Source: Dyella lipolytica (GTDB taxonomy: Bacteria; Pseudomonadota; Gammaproteobacteria; Xanthomonadales; Rhodanobacteraceae). Taken from it: DNA of 64,000 nucleotides. The position numbers and the translations under genes were made by a program. The notes under the pieces are model-generated. The model was not told the DNA's origin, did no database searches, and was given only the letters and a program-made list of their open reading frames with translations. Where the stretch lies: assembly GCF_030160075.1 (NCBI RefSeq), contig NZ_BSNQ01000009.1:926295-990294 (forward strand), written 5' to 3'. Below, one piece after another: positions 60,330 through 64,000 of this stretch (its first letter is position 1; each line of letters starts with the position of its first letter).

Positions 60330-60995
60330 ATGCGCATCCTTCTGATCGAAGACGACGAAATGGTAGGCGTCGATTTGGCCAAAGCCATCGGCGATGCAGG
60401 ATATTCCGTGGACTGGGTGCAAGACGGAATTGCCGGGCAAATCGCTCTCGCCGACGACAACTACGTGGCGGTGTTACTGGATCTCGGATTGCCAAGGCGC
60501 TCTGGTTTGGAAGTTCTGCGAACGGCGCGTACTCGTGGCAATCGCACACCCATCCTGGTGTTGACCGCACGAGACAGTTTGGACGATCGGGTTGCGGGGC
60601 TTGATGTAGGTGCCGACGATTACATCGTCAAACCATTCCAAACGCGGGAATTGCTGGCTCGCCTGCGCGCGGCTATCAGACGTCGCGATGGGCACGCGCA
60701 ATCGTTGCTTGGCACCGAGGCATTGCAGATCGATCTGTCTACCCGCGAGGCTTCCTGTCGCGGCGTTCGCCAATCGCTTTCAGCCCGCGAGTTCGCCTTG
60801 CTGCATGCTTTGCTGGAACAACCTGGTGCCATCCTATCGCGCGAACAACTGGAACAACGGATCTATGGGTGGAACGAGGTCGTCTGCAGCAATACCGTGG
60901 AAGTGATCATTCACGGACTGCGGAAGCGTCTGGGCGCCGACATCATCCGCAACGTGCGGGGACTGGGATGGAGAGTGCCGAAGGTGGGCGAGTGA
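60330..60995 (+). CDS. OmpR-family response regulator
   Basis: A 221-residue regulator of the QseB/PmrA type. Receiver: MRILLIEDDEMVGVDLAKAIGDAGYSVDWVQDG, phosphoacceptor Asp in VLLDLGLPRRSGLEVL, TARDSLDDRVAGLDVGADDYIVKPFQTRELLARLRA. Winged-helix output: LSAREFALLHALLEQPGAILSREQLEQRIYG and NTVEVIIHGLRKRLGADIIRNVRGLGWRV. AAAGAAGC precedes the ATG. The stop overlaps the kinase GTG. Confidence 0.93.
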   Translation: MRILLIEDDEMVGVDLAKAIGDAGYSVDWVQDGIAGQIALADDNYVAVLLDLGLPRRSGLEVLRTARTRGNRTPILVLTARDSLDDRVAGLDVGADDYIVKPFQTRELLARLRAAIRRRDGHAQSLLGTEALQIDLSTREASCRGVRQSLSAREFALLHALLEQPGAILSREQLEQRIYGWNEVVCSNTVEVIIHGLRKRLGADIIRNVRGLGWRVPKVGE

Positions 60996-62329
60996 CTTCG
61001 CTGCGGCGGCAACTTCTGGCCTGGCTGATTCCAGCCTATCTCCTGGTCGCGGCGGTCTGGATGGGAGTCAGTTACCGCCAATACGAAACCAATATCAGCG
61101 CGTTTATGGATGGCCAGATGCACGCGCTGGCGAACACTTATGCCCACTCATCGGCCACCGTCGCCGGGCAACCTGGGGTGCGAGCGCTCGACGAGCAACA
61201 TGTTCAGCACGACGGCACCCCGATCGTGCAGCTCTGGGAAGATGGCGGTCGGCTCCTGGCTACTTCTTGGCCGATACCTTCGTTGGGGCTGCAGCCGAGC
61301 GAAGGTTTTCATACCGTTGACGCGGATGGTCAGAGCTGGCGCATTTATACCGTGCTGTCGTCCCAGACCCGGGTGCAGATCGTACAGAGCAATGATTTTC
61401 GCCAGCGAGTCATACTCGATTCGGCCCGGAAATCGGTAGAGCCGATGGCACTCCTTATCCCGCTTTCCGTCCTGCTGGTTTGGGTTGCGACACTTCTTGC
61501 GCTGCGCCCGGTCGACCGGCTGGTGCACGCTATCGCGCAGCAGGACGAGCGCAGCCTGGAGGAACTGCCGCTGAGCAAAGTCCCGCGGGAGCTCATGCCG
61601 CTGGTCGTCTCCATCAACGGGTTGTTGAAGCGGCTGCGGAATGCATTCGCCGTCAGGCAGCGCTTCGTGCAGGATGCGGCGCACGAACTCCGTACTCCAC
61701 TGACCGCGCTTACGTTGCAGGTAGAAGCCTTGCATCACAAGCTGGGTGGTTCGGCGGTGGACGCAGAACTCGTGCGGCTCGATGCCGGCATCGAACGCAT
61801 GCACAGGTTAGTCGCCCAACTGCTGAAGCTCGCGCGACAAGAAGCCGCGCAGCCGATCGATGGAAGCACCCTGGTCGACTTGCAGCAACTGGTTAAAGAG
61901 TCCATCGGCAGTTTGATTCCGCTGGCCGAGAAGCGCGCTATCGATCTTGGCCTCGAGGCCACGGAGAGAGCAGTTGTGCGGGGTGATGCAAACGATTTGC
62001 GCAGCGTGCTCGAAAATCTGCTGGACAACGCGCTGCGCTACACACCCGCAGGCGGAAGCGTTGACGTCACACTGCGCCGCGACGGCGGTGAGGTGGCGAT
62101 CGAGTTCGCCGACACCGGACCCGGCATTCCTCCCGAGTTGCTCGAACAGGTGTTCGAACGTTTTTACCGGGTGCTTGGCACCGGTGCTCAGGGCAGCGGT
62201 CTCGGACTGGCCATCGCTCAGTCTGCTGCCGAACGTGGTGGTTTCCACATTGAACTTCAGAATCGCCATGATCAAACTGGCCTAGTTGCTCGCGTGCGCT
62301 TTCCGCAGGCCATCTTAAGTCTCACTTAA
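60992..62329 (+). CDS. QseC-type sensor histidine kinase
   Basis: A 445-residue kinase with two membrane helices (LLAWLIPAYLLVAAVWMGVSY; ALLIPLSVLLVWVATLLAL) around a periplasmic domain of about 130 residues. Then HAMP-like linker, HisKA (QDAAHELRTPLTALTLQVE) and ATPase (VLENLLDNALRYTPAGG; IEFADTGPGIP; GSGLGLAIAQSAAERG). The GTG at 60992 gives a GTGA overlap with the regulator and follows GAAGGTGGGCGA; ATG 60968 is an alternative. Confidence 0.9.
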   Translation: MTSLRRQLLAWLIPAYLLVAAVWMGVSYRQYETNISAFMDGQMHALANTYAHSSATVAGQPGVRALDEQHVQHDGTPIVQLWEDGGRLLATSWPIPSLGLQPSEGFHTVDADGQSWRIYTVLSSQTRVQIVQSNDFRQRVILDSARKSVEPMALLIPLSVLLVWVATLLALRPVDRLVHAIAQQDERSLEELPLSKVPRELMPLVVSINGLLKRLRNAFAVRQRFVQDAAHELRTPLTALTLQVEALHHKLGGSAVDAELVRLDAGIERMHRLVAQLLKLARQEAAQPIDGSTLVDLQQLVKESIGSLIPLAEKRAIDLGLEATERAVVRGDANDLRSVLENLLDNALRYTPAGGSVDVTLRRDGGEVAIEFADTGPGIPPELLEQVFERFYRVLGTGAQGSGLGLAIAQSAAERGGFHIELQNRHDQTGLVARVRFPQAILSLT

Positions 62330-62382
62330 GTATCGTTGGTTAGCGTCTATCCGGTGAACCCCAGATAGAAGAGGCTGCGTCG

Positions 62383-63294
62383 ATGAACGTTTCATGGCTC
62401 GCAATGGTTCTGTCAGTGAGTCTCGCCGCAGCGATGCCGGTCGCAACGGAAACAGACCAAGGATTCGTCGCTGGAGCAGACCACGTGCGCATCCACTATC
62501 TGCAATCGGGTCGGGCAGACGCGCCACATACGCTGCTACTCATCCCTGGCTGGCGGATCAGTGCTTCCATCTGGTCAAAGCAGCTCAGCTATTTTTCCGA
62601 ACATCAATACCATGTCATCGCGATCGATTCGCGCTCACAGGGCTCCTCGGACGTGGTGCAGACGGGTAACGCACCGGAAAACCGTGCCGCGGATATTCAG
62701 CAAGTTATTTCCGAATTGCATTTGACTCATGTGATATTGATTGGCTGGTCACAGGGTGCGCAGGATGTAGCCGCCTACGTGAATCGATTCGGCACGAGCG
62801 CAGTAGAGGGTTTGGCGTTGATCGATAGCCCGGTCAGTGCGGGTCCGAACGACGTCACCGAGAATCCGGAATTCGTCAAGATCATTTTGCAAGGCATCGC
62901 GTCTTACGCCAAAGATCCTCGTGGTTATTCCGACCGCATGATGCACGCCATCATCAGCACTCCCACCGCCCGGGAAACCTATGCGCAACTGGATGACGCG
63001 TCCTTAAAGACACCGACCGATATCGGTATCTCGATGCTGGTCCAGGATTTGTTCACCACCGATCGTCGACCGACCCTAAAGAAATTCGACAAACCGACAC
63101 TGGTCGTCGCGTCTGGCAAGAGCCCATTGCTGGATGCGCAACGGCGCATGGCTGTCGCGCTGCCCGAAGGGCAATTCGTCGCCGTCGACAACGCTGCTCA
63201 TGCGGTGTTTTTCGATCAACCTGACGAGTTCAATCACCGGCTCGCGGCATTTGTCGCATCTATCGCTGCCAGCAAAGACGCGCGAACTCCCTAG
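62383..63294 (+). CDS. Alpha/beta hydrolase, exported
   Basis: A 303-residue serine hydrolase with signal peptide (MNVSWLAMVLSVSLAAAMPVA). LLLIPGWRISASIWSKQL, DSRSQGSSDV, nucleophile elbow LIGWSQGAQDVAAYV (GWSQGA), acid region LVVASGKSPLLD and late His in VDNAAHAVFFDQPDEFN. It lies 53 bases after the kinase gene and eight bases before a cytochrome b561-like gene; all four may form one operon. Substrate unknown. Confidence 0.85.
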   Translation: MNVSWLAMVLSVSLAAAMPVATETDQGFVAGADHVRIHYLQSGRADAPHTLLLIPGWRISASIWSKQLSYFSEHQYHVIAIDSRSQGSSDVVQTGNAPENRAADIQQVISELHLTHVILIGWSQGAQDVAAYVNRFGTSAVEGLALIDSPVSAGPNDVTENPEFVKIILQGIASYAKDPRGYSDRMMHAIISTPTARETYAQLDDASLKTPTDIGISMLVQDLFTTDRRPTLKKFDKPTLVVASGKSPLLDAQRRMAVALPEGQFVAVDNAAHAVFFDQPDEFNHRLAAFVASIAASKDARTP

Positions 63295-63302
63295 GAACAT
63301 GC

Positions 63303-63893
63303 ATGATCCGCGTAGTTCCATCAAAATACGATCCGATTACTCTGTGGCTGCATGGCGCACTCGCCATCGGTATCGTTACTCAATTGTCGTTGAGTTCGGT
63401 GATGCATATCCCGGCGGGTCCAGGGCTGGGTGTACGCGATTGGCACCGCGAAGCGTTCGAGATTCACGCGCGCGTGGGACTCGCGGTCGCGGTCATCTGT
63501 GTCCTGCATTGGTTGTGGCTTTGCTCTCCGTTTTCGCGTCCGGGGGTAAGCTCTCTTTTTCCTTGGACTCGACGTGACAAGCGAACGCTGCTGTATCAGG
63601 AATTTAAGAATCTTCTGCGACTGCAATCTCCGTCGACGCGTCGAGTAAGCCCCTTGGCGGGCACGGTGCATGGGCTCGGCCTACTCGCGGTGAGCGGTAG
63701 CGTGACGGGTGGAATCATCAATTACTTCGGTTACTTCGTGGGAGCACCCATTCCGCGCTGGGTGCTTCATTGGGTATCTGTCAGCCATATCGTCTTCGGT
63801 TACCTGTTATGGGTTTTCGTGACCGGACACGTGCTCATGGCTTTGCAGCACTGGATTACTGATAGCTTCGATCGAACACAGGCTGCGCCGTGA
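63303..63893 (+). CDS. Cytochrome b561-like membrane protein
   Basis: A 196-residue protein with four membrane helices and paired histidines in b561/Ni-hydrogenase cytochrome b positions: ITLWLHGALAIGIVTQL, EIHARVGLAVAVICVLHWLWL, VHGLGLLAVSGSVTGGIINYFG, SVSHIVFGYLLWVFVTGHVLMALQHW. It probably binds two hemes b in the inner membrane and passes electrons. AGGAACATGC precedes the ATG. Possible co-transcription with the hydrolase. Confidence 0.85.
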   Translation: MIRVVPSKYDPITLWLHGALAIGIVTQLSLSSVMHIPAGPGLGVRDWHREAFEIHARVGLAVAVICVLHWLWLCSPFSRPGVSSLFPWTRRDKRTLLYQEFKNLLRLQSPSTRRVSPLAGTVHGLGLLAVSGSVTGGIINYFGYFVGAPIPRWVLHWVSVSHIVFGYLLWVFVTGHVLMALQHWITDSFDRTQAAP

Positions 63894-63940
63894 TCCTGAA
63901 AATAAAAAGTCGCTGATCCCTACTCTTTTGGAGTAAAGAA

Positions 63941-64000
63941 ATGGGGATCGCGCTCGCGGACCTATCGCCCGAGTTGTCAGCAATACGACAGCTTCTTCGA
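63941..64000 (+). CDS. Start of a further gene, cut by the window end
   Basis: ATG at 63941 follows TTGGAGTAAAGAA at good spacing and the frame stays open for 20 codons (MGIALADLSPEL...) to the window end. Too short to identify. Confidence 0.45.
   Translation, partial: MGIALADLSPELSAIRQLLR

Overview
The window looks like a stretch of a high-GC gammaproteobacterial chromosome, most likely Rhodanobacteraceae (Dyella, Luteibacter or Rhodanobacter type). The grounds are the C-terminal end of RpoD, a large CarO/FyuA-style TonB-dependent receptor paired with glycoside hydrolases, a DUF4124 protein, and many small LysR/TetR/SDR/NTF2 modules. This is inferred from gene content only; no database was searched.

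Layout. 1-960: 3' part of rpoD and its terminator. 959-1563: an NTF2-like gene and a CCA-encoding tRNA with anticodon CAT (tRNA-Ile2 type). About 1564-9960: an accessory block next to the tRNA, visibly less GC-rich than its flanks, with no integrase. It holds a bacterial ubiquitin-like conjugation operon (Ubl, E2, JAB deubiquitinase, E1, plus a membrane protein) read leftwards. Divergent from it is an XRE repressor / ImmA-type protease / zinc-ribbon operon. The two are separated by a perfect 18+18 bp palindrome that ends outwards in TTGACA on both sides. The block continues with a HEPN-like protein, a two-TM potassium channel, a Clp-fold SDH-family protease and a 79-aa protein.

10 kb-25 kb: a TetR gene followed by a small-membrane-protein operon, two ECF sigma-factor operons (one with a zinc-finger anti-sigma factor, one with a DUF5056-like partner), several secreted proteins, a phytanoyl-CoA dioxygenase-like enzyme and a serine beta-lactamase-like hydrolase. 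25-35 kb: small redox and stress modules, each with its own regulator and visible operator palindromes (TetR/saccharopine dehydrogenase-like; LysR/SDR-DoxX-GST; ArsR/SRPBCC/hydrolase), plus a hemerythrin. 35-44 kb: an MBL hydrolase, a tandem retropepsin-TPR protein, an AI-2E family permease with a large soluble tail, a LamG-like secreted protein, and a LytS/LytTR two-component pair. 44-46 kb: an SDR-NTF2 operon divergent from a TetR regulator with two matching operators.

46.3-59.8 kb: a complete galactoside utilisation locus. A TonB receptor, GH35 beta-galactosidase and GH27 alpha-galactosidase capture and cleave galactosides. An MFS sugar porter, an SDR (probable galactose dehydrogenase), an SMP-30 lactonase, DgoD, DgoK and DgoA would then take galactose through galactonate and KDPGal to pyruvate and glyceraldehyde-3-phosphate (De Ley-Doudoroff route). 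A GntR/FCD regulator sits between the two halves. 60.3-64 kb: an OmpR-type two-component system, an alpha/beta hydrolase, a cytochrome b561-like protein and the first codons of a further gene.

The strongest candidate for an unusual system is the ubiquitin-like conjugation operon with its fifth membrane-protein gene and its XRE-ImmA control module.
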